Positions 1 through 9,496 of a DNA stretch of 64,000 nucleotides are shown one piece after another. Source of the DNA: Affinundibacterium macrobrachii (GTDB taxonomy: Bacteria; Pseudomonadota; Gammaproteobacteria; Burkholderiales; Burkholderiaceae_D); assembly GCF_014652415.1 (NCBI RefSeq), contig NZ_BMYT01000009.1, positions 1 to 64,000 on the forward strand, in the 5' to 3' direction. Below the pieces are notes generated by a model that was not told the DNA's origin, searched no databases, and was given only the letters and a program-made list of their open reading frames with translations. Every line of letters starts with the position of its first letter. Position 1 is the stretch's first letter. The translations under genes and the position numbers were made by a program.

Positions 1-160
1 CGAGTTGCCGAAGGATAAAGAAATGGTGATGCCAGGTGATAACGTTTCTATCACTGTTAAGTTGATCAACCCGATCGCGATGGAAGAAGGCTTGCGCTTC
101 GCTATTCGTGAAGGTGGTCGTACTGTTGGTGCTGGTGTTGTTGCTAAAATCATCGAGTAA
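1..160 (+). CDS. tuf: Elongation factor Tu, C-terminal fragment
   Basis: This is the last 52 codons of EF-Tu, the GTPase that delivers aminoacyl-tRNA to the ribosome; the gene begins before the window. The visible residues form the end of beta-barrel domain III, including the MVMPGDN segment and the [11 protein letters not shown] motif that nearly all bacterial EF-Tu proteins carry close to the C-terminus. The frame starts at base 2 and ends with TAA at 158-160. A strong terminator follows. Its position just before rpsJ matches the usual rpsL-rpsG-fusA-tuf-rpsJ order. Confidence 0.97.
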   Translation, partial: ELPKDKEMVMPGDNVSITVKLINPIAMEEGLRFAIREGGRTVGAGVVAKIIE

Positions 161-243
161 TATATTTTGAATTAAGCTCTGAAGTTTAATCTTGAGTAAT
201 CACGATAAAATTTAGAGAAATTTGAAATTTGGTGTACACTAGT

Positions 244-283
244 CGGCTGTCGTGCTTTTTTAGTGCGACAGCCGTTTTGTTTT
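244..283 (+). terminator. Intrinsic terminator after tuf
   Basis: A perfect 9-bp stem (CGGCTGTCG at 244-252 with CGACAGCCG at 266-274) encloses a 13-nt loop and is followed by TTTTGTTTT. It should end most transcripts from the str operon (tuf), so rpsJ would depend on readthrough or on a promoter in the 75 bases before it. I see no convincing promoter there. Confidence 0.85.
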
Positions 284-358
284 AGCGGTCGTAATAAGCG
301 CTCTTTGTTAAAAATGCCACATTTACTACATCGTGGCTCGTTCTTTACAGGAAATATC

Positions 359-676
359 ATGTCTACAGCAAATCAAAAAATCCGTATTCGCTTGAAAGCG
401 TTCGATTACAAATTGATCGACCAATCAGCTTTGGAAATCGTAGAAACAGCTAAGCGTACCGGTGCTGTTGTTAAGGGGCCAGTTCCTTTGCCAACACGTA
501 TTCAACGTTTCGACGTATTGCGTTCCCCGCACGTCAATAAAACCTCCCGTGATCAATTTGAAATCCGCACGCATCAGCGTTTGATGGATATCGTTGATCC
601 TACAGATAAAACTGTTGACGCATTGATGAAGCTCGACTTGCCAGCAGGTGTCGACGTAGAAATCAAATTGCAATAA
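359..676 (+). CDS. rpsJ: 30S ribosomal protein S10
   Basis: S10 is a 30S head protein (also the NusE subunit of antitermination complexes). The 105-residue product matches family length (about 103) and shows the conserved [15 protein letters not shown] start, the [14 protein letters not shown] loop and the [11 protein letters not shown] end. The ATG at 359 is preferred because AGGAAA lies just upstream; an in-frame upstream extension lacks S10 character. Unusually, 365 bp separate it from rplC, and a second promoter sits in that gap, so rpsJ and the rest of the S10 operon may be partly uncoupled. Confidence 0.97.
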   Translation: MSTANQKIRIRLKAFDYKLIDQSALEIVETAKRTGAVVKGPVPLPTRIQRFDVLRSPHVNKTSRDQFEIRTHQRLMDIVDPTDKTVDALMKLDLPAGVDVEIKLQ

Positions 677-700
677 TTAATAAAGCGATAAATCTCATTG

Positions 701-762
701 TAGGGCGCAGGCCGTTGTTGCTTGTCCTCGCAATACTTAAGTATTGCTGCGGGAGGCGCCTA
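701..762 (+). repeat. Composite hairpin element with 18-bp palindrome between rpsJ and rplC
   Basis: A perfect palindrome at 730-747 (GCAATACTT/AAGTATTGC) is extended by a bulged stem (TCCTC at 725-729 with G749 and GGGA at 751-754) and enclosed by an outer near-complementary pair (TAGGGCGC at 701-708 with GCGCCTA at 756-762). No T-tract follows, so it does not look like a normal terminator. It could be a dispersed intergenic repeat or a structured RNA in the S10 leader. Only one copy was noticed here, so multi-copy status is untested. Confidence 0.5.
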
Positions 763-907
763 GTTCCGCATCCCTGAAATGAAATTTTTCGCATTATTAA
801 GTGTCGTCAGATACATTGGGGTGATTGATTTCAAGTTGTTGAAATTAAATGGCGCCAGTAAAAAAACTGACATACCATAATTTTTTCTATTTTCAAATAA
901 ATTTTTC

Positions 908-936
908 TTGTAAGTGGAAAATATTCGGGTTAAAAT
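908..936 (+). promoter_or_regulatory. Sigma70-like promoter for rplC and downstream genes
   Basis: TTGTAA (908-913), a 17-bp spacer and TAAAAT (931-936) match the sigma70 consensus at 4/6 and 5/6 positions. The predicted start near 943 would give a leader of about 100 nt before rplC. The stretch is AT-rich, as expected upstream of a ribosomal operon. Motif evidence only. Confidence 0.6.
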
Positions 937-1008
937 CGAAAGCTTAAATTTTGATAGGCTTTGGCTTGTCTATTTTTAAGTTTTAAAAGTAAGTTTCTAA
1001 ACATCAGC

Positions 1009-1028
1009 CTCACCCAATCGTAGGTGAG
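1009..1028 (+). promoter_or_regulatory. Leader hairpin just upstream of rplC
   Basis: CTCACC (1009-1014) and GGTGAG (1023-1028) are perfectly complementary around an 8-nt loop. The stem ends three bases before the GGAG ribosome binding site of rplC (1032-1035), so it is placed to influence translation initiation. In E. coli L4 represses the S10 operon through its leader; a similar role here is inference. Confidence 0.45.
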
Positions 1029-1041
1029 AATGGAGAAAACA

Positions 1042-1698
1042 ATGAGCTTGGGCCTAGTTGGTCGCAAGGTTGGTATGATGCGTATCTTTACTGAAGACGG
1101 TGATTCAATTCCAGTCACAGTATTAGATGTATCAAACAACCGCGTGACACAAATCAAAACTCCTGAAACAGACGGTTACTCCGCTGTTCAGGTGACATTC
1201 GGTCAGCGCCGTGCATCCCGTGTAACTAAAGCGGCTGCAGGTCACCTCGCAAAAGCGGGCGTGGAAGCTGGTACTGTCTTAAAAGAATTCCGTGTTGACG
1301 CTGCTAAAGCTGCTGAACTCAAAGCAGGCGATGTTGTGCCTGTTGGTTTGTTCGAAGCTGGTCAAAAAGTCGACGTGCAAGGTGTGACAATTGGTAAGGG
1401 CTATGCCGGTACTATTAAGCGTCACCACTTCGCATCTGGTCGTCAAACGCACGGTAACTCACGTTCACATAACGTACCTGGTTCTATCGGTATGGCGCAA
1501 GATCCTGGTCGCGTTTTTCCAGGCAAGCGCATGACTGGTCACTTGGGTGATGTTACTCGTACTGTGCAAAATCTTGTTATCGCTCGTGTAGATGCTGATC
1601 GCCAATTGTTGTTGGTGAAAGGTGCTATCCCAGGCGCGAAAAACGGTCAGGTGATTGTATCGCCAGCTGTTAAAGTCAAAGCAAAGAAGGGGGCTTAA
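1042..1698 (+). CDS. rplC: 50S ribosomal protein L3
   Basis: L3 is an early-assembling 50S protein whose loop reaches the peptidyl transferase centre. The product has 218 residues and begins [16 protein letters not shown], typical of the beta/gamma family. The tip of the loop with the modified glutamine is recognisable in the [20 protein letters not shown] region. ATG at 1042 has GGAG seven bases upstream and is chosen over an in-frame GTG at 1024. It is the first gene of a tightly packed run, three bases before rplD. Confidence 0.97.
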   Translation: MSLGLVGRKVGMMRIFTEDGDSIPVTVLDVSNNRVTQIKTPETDGYSAVQVTFGQRRASRVTKAAAGHLAKAGVEAGTVLKEFRVDAAKAAELKAGDVVPVGLFEAGQKVDVQGVTIGKGYAGTIKRHHFASGRQTHGNSRSHNVPGSIGMAQDPGRVFPGKRMTGHLGDVTRTVQNLVIARVDADRQLLLVKGAIPGAKNGQVIVSPAVKVKAKKGA

Positions 1699-1701
1699 TC
1701 T

Positions 1702-2325
1702 ATGGAACTGAAGCTCCTAAATGCAGACGGTCAATCTGCTTCTAACGTCGCTGCACCAGATACTATTTTTGGTCGCGATTACAATGAAGCCTTGATCCAT
1801 CAAGTTGTTGTTGCTTACCAAGCGAATGCTCGCAGTGGTAACCGCAAACAATTGGGTCGTGACGAAGTTCACCACACAACTAAGAAGCCATGGCGTCAAA
1901 AAGGTACGGGTCGTGCTCGTGCTGGTATGTCATCTTCACCATTGTGGCGTGGAGGCGGTCGTGCTTTCCCTAACTCTCCTGATGAGAACTTCTCTCACAA
2001 AGTTAACAAGAAGATGTATCGCGCAGGTATCTGCTCGATCTTATCTCAGTTGGCTCGTGAAGGTCGTTTGAATGTTGTTGACAGTTTGACTGTTGATGCG
2101 CCAAAAACTAAGTTGTTGTCTGAAAAATTGAAGACAATGGGTTGCTTGGATTCAGTATTGATTATTACTGAAGACTTCAACGAAAACTTGATGTTGGCTG
2201 CTCGCAATCTGGTTAACGTTTTGGTTGTTGAGCCACGTTATGCTGATCCAGTTTCTTTGGTGTTCTACAAGAAAGTGTTGATCACTAAAGCGGCCTTGAC
2301 AAAGATTGAGGAGATGCTGGCATGA
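1702..2325 (+). CDS. rplD: 50S ribosomal protein L4
   Basis: L4 lines the exit tunnel and in enterobacteria also represses its own operon. The 207-residue protein carries the long basic loop ([20 protein letters not shown], about residues 60-80) followed by [10 protein letters not shown], both family hallmarks. The stop overlaps the rplW start as ATGA, giving translational coupling. Whether autoregulation is retained cannot be judged from the protein. Confidence 0.97.
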   Translation: MELKLLNADGQSASNVAAPDTIFGRDYNEALIHQVVVAYQANARSGNRKQLGRDEVHHTTKKPWRQKGTGRARAGMSSSPLWRGGGRAFPNSPDENFSHKVNKKMYRAGICSILSQLAREGRLNVVDSLTVDAPKTKLLSEKLKTMGCLDSVLIITEDFNENLMLAARNLVNVLVVEPRYADPVSLVFYKKVLITKAALTKIEEMLA

Positions 2326-2633
2326 GCGTAATCAAGCATAGTGAAGAACGCCTGATGAAGGTGTTGCTGGCTCCGGTGATCTCTGAAAAAGCAACAATGG
2401 TTGCAGAGAAAAACGAGCAAGTTGTTTTCCTGGTGATGCCAGATGCAACTAAGCCAGAAATCAAGGCTGCTGTTGAGTTGCTGTTTAAGGTTCAAGTTGA
2501 ATCTGTGCAAGTAGCTAACCGCTTGGGCAAACAAAAACGTACTGGTAAATTTAATGGCCGTCGCAATCATACAAAGCGCGCTTTTGTATGTTTGAAGCCA
2601 GGTCAAGAAATTAACTTTACCGAGGGGGCATAA
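2322..2633 (+). CDS. rplW: 50S ribosomal protein L23
   Basis: L23 sits at the tunnel exit and docks trigger factor and SRP. The 103-residue product contains the [20 protein letters not shown] segment and the basic [17 protein letters not shown] loop of the family. It begins inside the rplD stop codon (ATGA overlap) and ends three bases before rplB, so the three genes are probably translationally linked. Confidence 0.96.
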   Translation: MSVIKHSEERLMKVLLAPVISEKATMVAEKNEQVVFLVMPDATKPEIKAAVELLFKVQVESVQVANRLGKQKRTGKFNGRRNHTKRAFVCLKPGQEINFTEGA

Positions 2634-2635
2634 GC

Positions 2636-3463
2636 ATGGCACTCGTTAAGATGAAGCCAACCTCACCAGGCCGTCGTGGTATGGTTAAAGTGGTAACAGA
2701 AGGCTTGCATAAAGGCCGTCCGTTTGCTGCTTTGTTGGAAAAGAAAAATAAAACTGCTGGTCGTAACAACAACGGTCATATTACTACACGTCATATTGGC
2801 GGTGGTCATAAGCAGCATTATCGCGTAGTCGATTTTAAGCGTTCTAAAGATGGTATTCCTGCGAAAGTTGAACGCATTGAATACGATCCTAACCGTACAG
2901 CGCACATCGCATTGTTGTGCTATGCGGACGGTGAACGTGCATACATCATTGCATCCAAAGGTATGGCTGCTGGTGATCAGATCATGAATGGCTCTCAAGC
3001 GCCAATCAAATCTGGTAACTGCTTGCCAATCCGCAATATCCCAGTTGGTACAACTATGCATTGCGTAGAAATGTTGCCAGGTAAGGGTGCGCAGATTGCT
3101 CGTACTGCTGGTGCTGGCGTGGTGTTGATGGCTCGCGAAGGTACATACGCTCAAGTGCGTTTGCGCTCTGGTGAAGTACGTCGTATCCATATCGAATGCC
3201 GTGCAACTATCGGTGAAGTCGGTAACGGTGAGCATAACCTCCGTAAGATTGGTAAAGCTGGTGCGATGCGTTGGCGCGGTGTTCGCCCAACAGTTCGCGG
3301 TGTTGTCATGAATCCTATCGATCACCCACACGGTGGTGGTGAAGGTAAGACAGCAGCAGGACGTCATCCAGTTTCTCCATGGGGTCAGCAAACTAAGGGT
3401 AAGAAGACACGTCGCAATAAGCGTACGACTTCCATGATCGTCTCACGCCGTGGCAAGAAATAA
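2636..3463 (+). CDS. rplB: 50S ribosomal protein L2
   Basis: L2 is a core 23S-binding protein at the subunit interface. The 275-residue length is standard. Family motifs are clear: [12 protein letters not shown] near the start, [19 protein letters not shown] at about residues 43-60, and the invariant [15 protein letters not shown] with the near-catalytic histidine (about residues 225-240). The ATG follows a GAGGGGG ribosome binding site that overlaps the end of rplW. Confidence 0.98.
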   Translation: MALVKMKPTSPGRRGMVKVVTEGLHKGRPFAALLEKKNKTAGRNNNGHITTRHIGGGHKQHYRVVDFKRSKDGIPAKVERIEYDPNRTAHIALLCYADGERAYIIASKGMAAGDQIMNGSQAPIKSGNCLPIRNIPVGTTMHCVEMLPGKGAQIARTAGAGVVLMAREGTYAQVRLRSGEVRRIHIECRATIGEVGNGEHNLRKIGKAGAMRWRGVRPTVRGVVMNPIDHPHGGGEGKTAAGRHPVSPWGQQTKGKKTRRNKRTTSMIVSRRGKK

Positions 3464-3473
3464 GGGGTAACAC

Positions 3474-3749
3474 ATGACACGTTCAGCTAAAAAAGGGCCG
3501 TTTTGTGACGCCCATTTGGTAAAGAAAGTCGAAGCTGCGCAAGCAACTAAAGACAAAAAGCCAATCAAAACTTGGTCACGTCGTTCGACTATCATGCCTG
3601 ATTTCATCGGTCTGACAATCGCTGTGCACAATGGTAAGCAGCACGTACCTGTGTACGTTTCTGAAAACATGGTAGGCCATAAATTGGGCGAATTCGCATT
3701 GACTCGCACATTTAAAGGTCATATCGCGGATAAGAAAGCGAAGAGATAA
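3474..3749 (+). CDS. rpsS: 30S ribosomal protein S19
   Basis: S19 forms a complex with S13 in the 30S head near the decoding A/P sites. The 91-residue product has the family signatures [17 protein letters not shown] at the start, [14 protein letters not shown], and [19 protein letters not shown] (the PROSITE S19 region). The ribosome binding site GGGGTAAC overlaps the rplB stop region. rplV follows with one base between stop and start. Confidence 0.97.
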   Translation: MTRSAKKGPFCDAHLVKKVEAAQATKDKKPIKTWSRRSTIMPDFIGLTIAVHNGKQHVPVYVSENMVGHKLGEFALTRTFKGHIADKKAKR

Positions 3750-3750
3750 T

Positions 3751-4080
3751 ATGGAAACCAAAGCAATATTGAAGGGTGTACGTCTGTCCGAGCAAAAAGG
3801 TCGCTTGGTTGCAGACTTGATCCGTGGTAAGAAAGTCGATCAAGCATTAAACATCTTAGCTTTCAGCCCGAAAAAAGGCGCAACTATCATCAAGAAAGTG
3901 TTGGAATCCGCAATTGCGAATGCTGAACACAATGATGGCGCTGATATCGATGAATTGAAAGTGACGACGATTTATGTCGAAAAAGGACCAATTTTGAAGC
4001 GCTTCACAGCGCGTGCAAAAGGTCGCGGTGATCGTATCTCTAAACAATCCTGTCACATTTATGTGACTGTTGGTAACTAA
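3751..4080 (+). CDS. rplV: 50S ribosomal protein L22
   Basis: L22 lines the nascent-peptide tunnel; its hairpin tip contributes to the constriction that senses arrest peptides and macrolides. The 109-residue protein shows [25 protein letters not shown] and the tip segment [20 protein letters not shown]. The start is one base after the rpsS stop, with only a weak purine stretch (GAAGAG) inside rpsS as Shine-Dalgarno, suggesting coupled translation. Confidence 0.97.
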   Translation: METKAILKGVRLSEQKGRLVADLIRGKKVDQALNILAFSPKKGATIIKKVLESAIANAEHNDGADIDELKVTTIYVEKGPILKRFTARAKGRGDRISKQSCHIYVTVGN

Positions 4081-4089
4081 GGAGTCACG

Positions 4090-4920
4090 ATGGGACAGAA
4101 GATACATCCAACCGGTTTCCGTTTGGCGGTAACACGTAATTGGTCTTCTCGCTGGTATGCAGGCAATGGTAACTTTGCCTCCATGTTGAGCGAAGATATC
4201 AAAGTACGTGACTACTTGAAAAAGAAACTGAAAAATGCATCAGTAGGTCGTATCACTATTGAGCGTCCAGCTAAAAACGCACGTATTACTATTTACAGCT
4301 CCCGTCCAGGCGTTGTGATTGGTAAAAAAGGCGAAGATATCGAATCCTTGAAAGCGGATTTGGGCAAGATCATGGGCGTGCCTGTGCACGTAAATATCGA
4401 AGAAATTCGTAAGCCAGAAATCGATGCGCAATTGATCGCTGATTCTATCTCTCAGCAACTTGAAAAACGTATTATGTTCCGTCGCGCGATGAAACGTGCG
4501 ATGCAAAATGCAATGCGTCTCGGTGCTAAGGGTATCAAGATCATGTCTAGTGGTCGTTTGAATGGTATCGAAATCGCACGTAAAGAATGGTATCGTGAAG
4601 GCCGCGTGCCTCTGCATACATTGCGCGCTGATATCGACTACGGTACAAGTGAAGCGTCTACGACATACGGTATTATTGGCGTTAAGGTATGGGTTTACAA
4701 AGGCGATCGCTTAGCAAATGGCGATGCACCAGTAATCGAATCCGCACCAGAAGACGACAAAAAACGTCGTGGCCCACGTCGTGAAGATGGCAAGCCAAAC
4801 AGCCGTCCACGTGCGAAGCGCCCTGAAGGTCAAACTCCAACTGGTGCAGCACCAGCAGCTAAACGTGTTCGCACAAAAGCAGCTGACGGCGCAGTATCAG
4901 CTGAGAAAGCGGGAGAATAA
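4090..4920 (+). CDS. rpsC: 30S ribosomal protein S3 with long basic tail
   Basis: S3 lies at the mRNA entry channel. The N-terminus [14 protein letters not shown] is canonical; the type-II KH domain is visible with GKKG at residues 78-81 (in [13 protein letters not shown]), and the conserved core ends near residue 205 ([10 protein letters not shown]). From about residue 216 to 276 the protein continues as a low-complexity Arg/Lys/Pro/Ala-rich tail absent from the 233-residue E. coli protein but common in Burkholderiales. The tail is probably disordered. Confidence 0.97.
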   Translation: MGQKIHPTGFRLAVTRNWSSRWYAGNGNFASMLSEDIKVRDYLKKKLKNASVGRITIERPAKNARITIYSSRPGVVIGKKGEDIESLKADLGKIMGVPVHVNIEEIRKPEIDAQLIADSISQQLEKRIMFRRAMKRAMQNAMRLGAKGIKIMSSGRLNGIEIARKEWYREGRVPLHTLRADIDYGTSEASTTYGIIGVKVWVYKGDRLANGDAPVIESAPEDDKKRRGPRREDGKPNSRPRAKRPEGQTPTGAAPAAKRVRTKAADGAVSAEKAGE

Positions 4921-4922
4921 TC

Positions 4923-5342
4923 ATGCTGCAACCAGCACGCAGAAAATATCGTAAGGAACAAAAAGGCCGCAACAAGGGTATTTCCCATGATCGTGGCACA
5001 GCAGTTTCCTTCGGTGAATTTGGTTTGAAGTCAATTGCACGTGGTCGTATTACTGCACGTCAAATTGAAGCTGCACGTCGCGCTATGACTCGTCATATCA
5101 AACGTGGTGGCCGTATCTGGATTCGTATTTTCCCAGATAAACCAATTTCTCAGAAGCCAGCTGAAGTTCGTATGGGTAATGGTAAAGGTAATCCAGAGTA
5201 CTACGTCGCCGAGATTCAACCAGGTAAGATGTTGTACGAAATGGACGGCGTTGATGAAGCGTTGGCGCGCGAAGCTTTCCGCTTAGCAGCTGCTAAATTA
5301 CCATTGTTGACAACGTTTGTCGTACGTCAAGTCGGCACTTAA
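4923..5342 (+). CDS. rplP: 50S ribosomal protein L16
   Basis: L16 helps position A-site tRNA. The 139-residue product has [17 protein letters not shown] at the start, the [18 protein letters not shown] helix, and [24 protein letters not shown], all family-defining. The start lies two bases after the rpsC stop with GGGAGAA upstream, so it is tightly coupled within the operon. Confidence 0.97.
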   Translation: MLQPARRKYRKEQKGRNKGISHDRGTAVSFGEFGLKSIARGRITARQIEAARRAMTRHIKRGGRIWIRIFPDKPISQKPAEVRMGNGKGNPEYYVAEIQPGKMLYEMDGVDEALAREAFRLAAAKLPLLTTFVVRQVGT

Positions 5343-5355
5343 TAGGGAGTTGTAA

Positions 5356-5547
5356 ATGAAAGTATCTGAACTCCAAGGCAAAGACTCCGCAGCTTTGACG
5401 AAAGAATTGAATGATTTGTTGAAGGCACAATTCAGCTTGCGCATGCAAATTGCTACGCAACAATTGAATAACACTTCGCAACTCAAAAAAGTTCGTCGTG
5501 ACATCGCCCGAGTTAAAACAGTCATGAATCAGAAGGATGCCAAATAA
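5356..5547 (+). CDS. rpmC: 50S ribosomal protein L29
   Basis: L29 is a two-helix protein beside the tunnel exit that contacts L23. The 63-residue product is typical: [20 protein letters not shown], then [17 protein letters not shown] and the [14 protein letters not shown] helix. The ribosome binding site AGGGAG lies just before the ATG. Its TAA overlaps the rpsQ ATG as TAATG. Confidence 0.96.
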   Translation: MKVSELQGKDSAALTKELNDLLKAQFSLRMQIATQQLNNTSQLKKVRRDIARVKTVMNQKDAK

Positions 5548-5819
5548 TGAACGATCAAGTTAAAGTTGCACTGAAGCGCACATTGATTGGCAAAGTTGTT
5601 TCCGACAAAATGGATAAAACAGTGACAGTCTTAGTTGAGCGTCACGTTAAGCATCCTTTGTACGGTAAGATCATTGTACGTACTGCGAAATATCATGCGC
5701 ACGATGAAGCAAACCAAGCAAAAGCCGGTGACACAGTCGAGATTCAAGAAGGTCGTCCAATCTCCAAAACAAAGGCATGGACATTGACTCGCGTTGTACA
5801 AGTTGCGCCAGTTTTATAA
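5547..5819 (+). CDS. rpsQ: 30S ribosomal protein S17
   Basis: S17 is a primary 16S-binding protein with an OB fold. The 90-residue product contains [21 protein letters not shown] and [19 protein letters not shown], the usual S17 segments, and the [12 protein letters not shown] region. It starts within the rpmC stop (TAATG). It closes the S10 group: the next gene is 257 bp away, beyond a promoter candidate and two hairpins. Confidence 0.97.
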   Translation: MNDQVKVALKRTLIGKVVSDKMDKTVTVLVERHVKHPLYGKIIVRTAKYHAHDEANQAKAGDTVEIQEGRPISKTKAWTLTRVVQVAPVL

Positions 5820-5822
5820 AAG

Positions 5823-5851
5823 TTGTTGCAGTAATCGTTTTTTGATGTAAT
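5823..5851 (+). promoter_or_regulatory. Sigma70-like promoter for the spc cluster
   Basis: TTGTTG (5823-5828), 17-bp spacer, TGTAAT (5846-5851) match the consensus at 3/6 and 5/6. The predicted start, near 5858, is the first base of a strong hairpin, so the transcript would carry a 5'-terminal stem-loop. The promoter begins within a few bases of the rpsQ stop and would separate the spc cluster (rplN onwards) from the S10 cluster. Confidence 0.5.
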
Positions 5852-5858
5852 AATGATG

Positions 5859-5921
5859 GGCTGTCATTTGCAAAGTATGCGAATGACAGCCTAAATGTCT
5901 CTCAGGTCAGCATTTTGAGAG
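5859..5921 (+). promoter_or_regulatory. Two hairpins in the rplN leader
   Basis: Hairpin 1: GGCTGTCATTTGC (5859-5871) pairs with GCGAATGACAGCC (5879-5891), 13 bp with one G-U and a 7-nt loop. No U-tract follows, so it is probably not a terminator. Hairpin 2: CTCTCA (5899-5904) with TGAGAG (5916-5921), 11-nt loop. The rest of the gap up to rplN (6077) shows nothing further. Stabilising or regulatory roles are inference. Confidence 0.55.
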
Positions 5922-6076
5922 TGGTTAAAAAATCGTCCACCTAATCGGTTGACTCGTATGTTGTTATTTGTGCTTCTAAGGGCGTCTGACAATAAATGGG
6001 TTGGCTGGCGGGACCAAGACTGACTACAGATTTGCAATGTGCGGATTGTGTGGATTAAGTTGGGAAAGAGAACAAT

Positions 6077-6445
6077 ATGATTCAAACAGAAAGCCGGCTA
6101 GAAGTGGCTGACAATACTGGTGCGCGCGAAGTTTTGTGCATTAAAGTGTTGGGCGGTTCTAAGCGTCGTTATGCAGGGATCGGTGACGTTATTAAAGTCA
6201 CAGTGAAATCCGCTGCTCCACGCGGTCGCGTGAAAAAAGGTGAAATTTACAATGCAGTTGTAGTTCGCACTGCTAAAGGTGTTCGTCGTCAGGATGGCTC
6301 TTTGGTGAAGTTCGACGGCAATGCTGCAGTGTTGTTAAATGCAAAGCTCGAGCCAATCGGAACACGTATTTTCGGCCCAGTAACACGCGAACTGCGTACT
6401 GAGCGTTTCATGAAGATCGTTTCGCTTGCTCCTGAAGTGCTGTAA
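6077..6445 (+). CDS. rplN: 50S ribosomal protein L14
   Basis: L14 forms the interface bridge with 16S helix 44 and is the target of the silencing factor RsfS. The 122-residue product starts [41 protein letters not shown] and ends with [20 protein letters not shown] (given here as the family pattern in two segments). ATG at 6077 has GGGAAAGAG upstream. It opens the spc gene run. Confidence 0.97.
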   Translation: MIQTESRLEVADNTGAREVLCIKVLGGSKRRYAGIGDVIKVTVKSAAPRGRVKKGEIYNAVVVRTAKGVRRQDGSLVKFDGNAAVLLNAKLEPIGTRIFGPVTRELRTERFMKIVSLAPEVL

Positions 6446-6454
6446 GGAGTCGTG

Positions 6455-6769
6455 ATGAATAAGATTCGTAAAAACGACGAAGTCATCGTCTTGACGGGTA
6501 AAGACAAAGGTAAGCGCGGTCAAGTGCAGCAATGCTTTGATGCAAATTACGTTGTTGTTGCAGGTGTTAATGTTGCTAAAAAAGCGACTAAGCCTAACCC
6601 AATGACTGGAGCAGTTGGTGGCATCGTTGATAAATTGATGCCGATTCATGTTTCCAATGTTGCGTTGTTTAACGCTGCATCTGGTAAGGCAGACCGTGTA
6701 GGCTTTAAGGTTGTGGATGGTAAGAAAGTCCGCGTCTATAAGTCCACTGGCGAAGTTGTGAAGGCATAA
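6455..6769 (+). CDS. rplX: 50S ribosomal protein L24
   Basis: L24 is an assembly-initiator protein with a KOW motif, visible here as [17 protein letters not shown] at the N-terminus. Length 104 is typical. Two starts overlap, GTG at 6452 and ATG at 6455. The ATG is chosen because the AAGGAG at 6444-6449 then has a usable 5-base spacing. Four bases separate its stop from rplE. Confidence 0.96.
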   Translation: MNKIRKNDEVIVLTGKDKGKRGQVQQCFDANYVVVAGVNVAKKATKPNPMTGAVGGIVDKLMPIHVSNVALFNAASGKADRVGFKVVDGKKVRVYKSTGEVVKA

Positions 6770-6773
6770 AGTC

Positions 6774-7313
6774 ATGGCCCGTCTACAAGCATTATATAAA
6801 GATAAAATCGTTGCAGATTTGACTGAGAAATTCTCTTACAAGTCTCCAATGGAAGTTCCTCGCATCTTGAAGATCACCCTGAACATGGGTTTGTCCGAAG
6901 CGATTGCTGATAAGAAAGTTATCGAGCATGCTGTTGGCGATCTGACGAAGATTGCAGGTCAAAAACCTGTCGTAACTAAAGCACGTAAAGCGATCGCTGG
7001 TTTCAAAATCCGCGAAGGCTATCCAATCGGATGTATGGTCACATTGCGTGGCGCACACATGTACGAATTCTTGGATCGTTTCGTGACTGTAGCTTTGCCA
7101 CGCGTTCGTGACTTCCGCGGCGTTTCTGGTCGCGCATTTGACGGTCGTGGTAACTACAATATCGGTGTTAAGGAACAGATCATTTTTCCTGAGATCGAGT
7201 ACGACAAGATTGACGCGTTGCGTGGTATGAACATTAGTATTACTACGACAGCTAAGACCGACGAAGAAGCAAAAGCGCTTCTCGCCGCATTTAAATTTCC
7301 GTTCAGAAACTGA
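6774..7313 (+). CDS. rplE: 50S ribosomal protein L5
   Basis: L5 belongs to the 5S RNP in the central protuberance and contacts P-site tRNA. The 179-residue product has [16 protein letters not shown], the [19 protein letters not shown] segment, and the end [19 protein letters not shown], all conserved. In E. coli the S8 repressor binds near the rplE start; no equivalent was established here. Confidence 0.97.
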   Translation: MARLQALYKDKIVADLTEKFSYKSPMEVPRILKITLNMGLSEAIADKKVIEHAVGDLTKIAGQKPVVTKARKAIAGFKIREGYPIGCMVTLRGAHMYEFLDRFVTVALPRVRDFRGVSGRAFDGRGNYNIGVKEQIIFPEIEYDKIDALRGMNISITTTAKTDEEAKALLAAFKFPFRN

Positions 7314-7320
7314 GGTCGCC

Positions 7321-7626
7321 ATGGCAAAATTGGCACTGATTAATCGTGAGCAAAAGCGTGCAGATTTGGTGAAGAAATTCGCCGGCAAACGCGCCGAATT
7401 GAAGGCCATCATTGATGACCAATCAAAAACTGAAGAAGAGCGTTATTTAGCTCGTTTGAAGTTGCAGGCATTGCCGCGTAATTCTAATCCGACTCGTCAG
7501 CGCAATCGCTGCACTTTGACAGGTCGTCCACGTGGCACATTCCGTAAGTTTGGTTTGGGCCGTATTAAAGTCCGTGAATTCGCCATGCGTGGTGAAATCC
7601 CGGGTATGACTAAAGCTAGCTGGTAA
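7321..7626 (+). CDS. rpsN: 30S ribosomal protein S14, zinc-free long form
   Basis: S14 is a 30S head protein. At 101 residues with a single cysteine and no CXXC pairs, it is the C-minus long form that needs no zinc. The C-terminal [26 protein letters not shown] is typical. It contrasts with rpmJ in the same cluster, which keeps its zinc ligands. ATG at 7321 follows GAGGTC, seven bases after the rplE stop. Confidence 0.97.
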   Translation: MAKLALINREQKRADLVKKFAGKRAELKAIIDDQSKTEEERYLARLKLQALPRNSNPTRQRNRCTLTGRPRGTFRKFGLGRIKVREFAMRGEIPGMTKASW

Positions 7627-7640
7627 TAGGAGAATAAGCA

Positions 7641-8036
7641 ATGAGTATGAGCGATCCTATCGCCGATATGCTGACCCGCATCCGTAACGCGCAAGTTGTT
7701 CAAAAGACTGCCGTCGCGATGCCGTCCTCAAAGGTAAAAGTTGCAATTGCAAACGTACTGAAGGACGAAGGCTACATTGAGGATTTCGCAGTAGTAGAAG
7801 CTGCTGGTAAATCTGAATTGAAAATCGGTTTGAAATATTATGCAGGACGTCCTGTTATTGAGCGCTTGGAACGTGTTTCACGTCCAGGTCTGCGTATTTA
7901 CAAAGGTAAAGACGAGATCCCAAGTGTAATGAACGGTTTGGGCGTGGCCATCGTGTCCACACCTAAGGGCGTTATGACTGACCGCAAAGCGCGCGCAACC
8001 GGTGTCGGTGGCGAAGTTATTTGCTACGTCGCCTAA
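7641..8036 (+). CDS. rpsH: 30S ribosomal protein S8
   Basis: S8 is a primary 16S-binding protein and, in E. coli, the translational repressor of the spc operon. The 131-residue product begins [18 protein letters not shown] and ends with GGEVICYVA, as in the family. Start at 7641 (AGGAGAATAAGC upstream) rather than the ATG two codons later, since related beta sequences also begin MSMSD. Confidence 0.96.
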   Translation: MSMSDPIADMLTRIRNAQVVQKTAVAMPSSKVKVAIANVLKDEGYIEDFAVVEAAGKSELKIGLKYYAGRPVIERLERVSRPGLRIYKGKDEIPSVMNGLGVAIVSTPKGVMTDRKARATGVGGEVICYVA

Positions 8037-8046
8037 GGAGTGCAAG

Positions 8047-8580
8047 ATGTCTCGAGTAGGTAAAATGCCAATCGCGTTGCCAGCAGGTGCAGAAGTTGCC
8101 ATCTCCGCAGCGGCGATTACAGTAAAAGGCCCTATGGGCGTATTGACACAAGGCTTAAACGGCTTAGTGTCTGTGGCTAACGAAGGTGGTTCGTTGAATT
8201 TTAGTCCAGCGAACGACAGCCGTGAAGCGAATGCAATGACAGGTACTTTGCGTGCACTGGTCAACAATATGGTGACTGGCGTAACAAAAGGCTTCGAGCG
8301 TAAGCTGACATTGGTAGGCGTTGGTTACAAAGCGCAAGCGCAAGGCGATAAGTTAAATCTCTCCTTGGGTTTTTCTCATCCTGTCGTACACGACATGCCT
8401 GCTGGCGTGACATGTGCAACGCCAACTCCAACTGAAATCCTCATTAAAGGTGTGGATAAGCAGAAGGTTGGTCAGGTCGCAGCAGAAGTTCGTGCATACC
8501 GCAGCCCAGAGCCTTATAAAGGCAAGGGTGTCCGCTACGCGGATGAAGTGGTTGTGATTAAAGAAACCAAGAAGAAGTAA
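8047..8580 (+). CDS. rplF: 50S ribosomal protein L6
   Basis: L6 binds near the sarcin-ricin loop and factor site. The 177-residue protein starts [14 protein letters not shown] with AAGGAG upstream. It has the duplicated L6 fold ending in [20 protein letters not shown], the family signature. A longer frame open from 8002 overlaps rpsH and is not conserved. Confidence 0.97.
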   Translation: MSRVGKMPIALPAGAEVAISAAAITVKGPMGVLTQGLNGLVSVANEGGSLNFSPANDSREANAMTGTLRALVNNMVTGVTKGFERKLTLVGVGYKAQAQGDKLNLSLGFSHPVVHDMPAGVTCATPTPTEILIKGVDKQKVGQVAAEVRAYRSPEPYKGKGVRYADEVVVIKETKKK

Positions 8581-8593
8581 TAGGGGTTAGACG

Positions 8594-8956
8594 ATGGATA
8601 AGAAACAATCACGTCTGCGCCGCGCGACTCAAACCCGTGCCAAGATCGCAGAGCTCAAGGTCACACGTTTATCTGTGCACCGTACGAACTCTCACATCTA
8701 CGCTAGCATCATTGATGCAGATTCCAAAGTATTGGCATCTGCTTCTACAGTGGAAGCTGAAGTGCGTGCAGAATTGGCAGCGGCATCTAAGCACGGTGGT
8801 AATGCTGCGGCAGCCACTTTGATTGGTAAGCGCGTTGCGGAAAAAGCATTGAAAGCAGGAGTTACCGAAGTCGCGTTTGATCGCTCCGGTTTTCGTTACC
8901 ACGGTCGTGTGAAGGCGTTGGCGGAAGCTGCGCGTGAAGCCGGCTTGAAGTTCTAA
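8594..8956 (+). CDS. rplR: 50S ribosomal protein L18
   Basis: L18 binds 5S rRNA with L5. The 120-residue product has the basic N-terminus [18 protein letters not shown], the [24 protein letters not shown] core, and ends [26 protein letters not shown] precedes the ATG by a short spacer. Confidence 0.97.
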   Translation: MDKKQSRLRRATQTRAKIAELKVTRLSVHRTNSHIYASIIDADSKVLASASTVEAEVRAELAAASKHGGNAAAATLIGKRVAEKALKAGVTEVAFDRSGFRYHGRVKALAEAAREAGLKF

Positions 8957-8967
8957 GGAATATTGTC

Positions 8968-9486
8968 ATGGCAAAAATGCAAGCAAAAACAGCAGCCGAC
9001 AAGCCGGATGATGGCATGCGCGAAAAAATGATCGCGATCAACCGCGTAACCAAAGTGGTTAAGGGTGGTCGTATCATGGGCTTCGCAGCGCTGACAGTTG
9101 TTGGTGATGGCGATGGCCGCATCGGTATGGGTAAGGGAAAATCGAAAGAAGTTCCTGTAGCTGTACAAAAAGCGATGGAAGAAGCGCGTCGTAAAATGAT
9201 CAAAGTGACTTTGAAAAACGGTACTTTGCAACACACCGTTATTGGTAAGCATGGTGCATCTTCGGTCATGATCTCTCCAGCTAAAGAAGGTACTGGTGTG
9301 ATCGCTGGTGGTCCAATGCGCGCTATTTTCGAAGTGTTGGGTGTTACTAACGTTGTTGCAAAATCTAACGGTTCCACAAATCCATACAACATGGTTCGTG
9401 CAACTTTGAACGGTTTGGCAAAAATGAGCACTCCAGCTGAGATCGCAGCGAAACGCGGCAAGTCCGTTGAAGAAATTTTGGGCTAA
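8968..9486 (+). CDS. rpsE: 30S ribosomal protein S5
   Basis: S5 shapes decoding fidelity and the mRNA entry helicase region. The 172-residue protein contains [20 protein letters not shown] and [20 protein letters not shown], the double-stranded RNA-binding-like domain, and the [16 protein letters not shown] end. AAGGAA precedes the ATG. Confidence 0.98.
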   Translation: MAKMQAKTAADKPDDGMREKMIAINRVTKVVKGGRIMGFAALTVVGDGDGRIGMGKGKSKEVPVAVQKAMEEARRKMIKVTLKNGTLQHTVIGKHGASSVMISPAKEGTGVIAGGPMRAIFEVLGVTNVVAKSNGSTNPYNMVRATLNGLAKMSTPAEIAAKRGKSVEEILG

Positions 9487-9496
9487 GGTGATCGCA

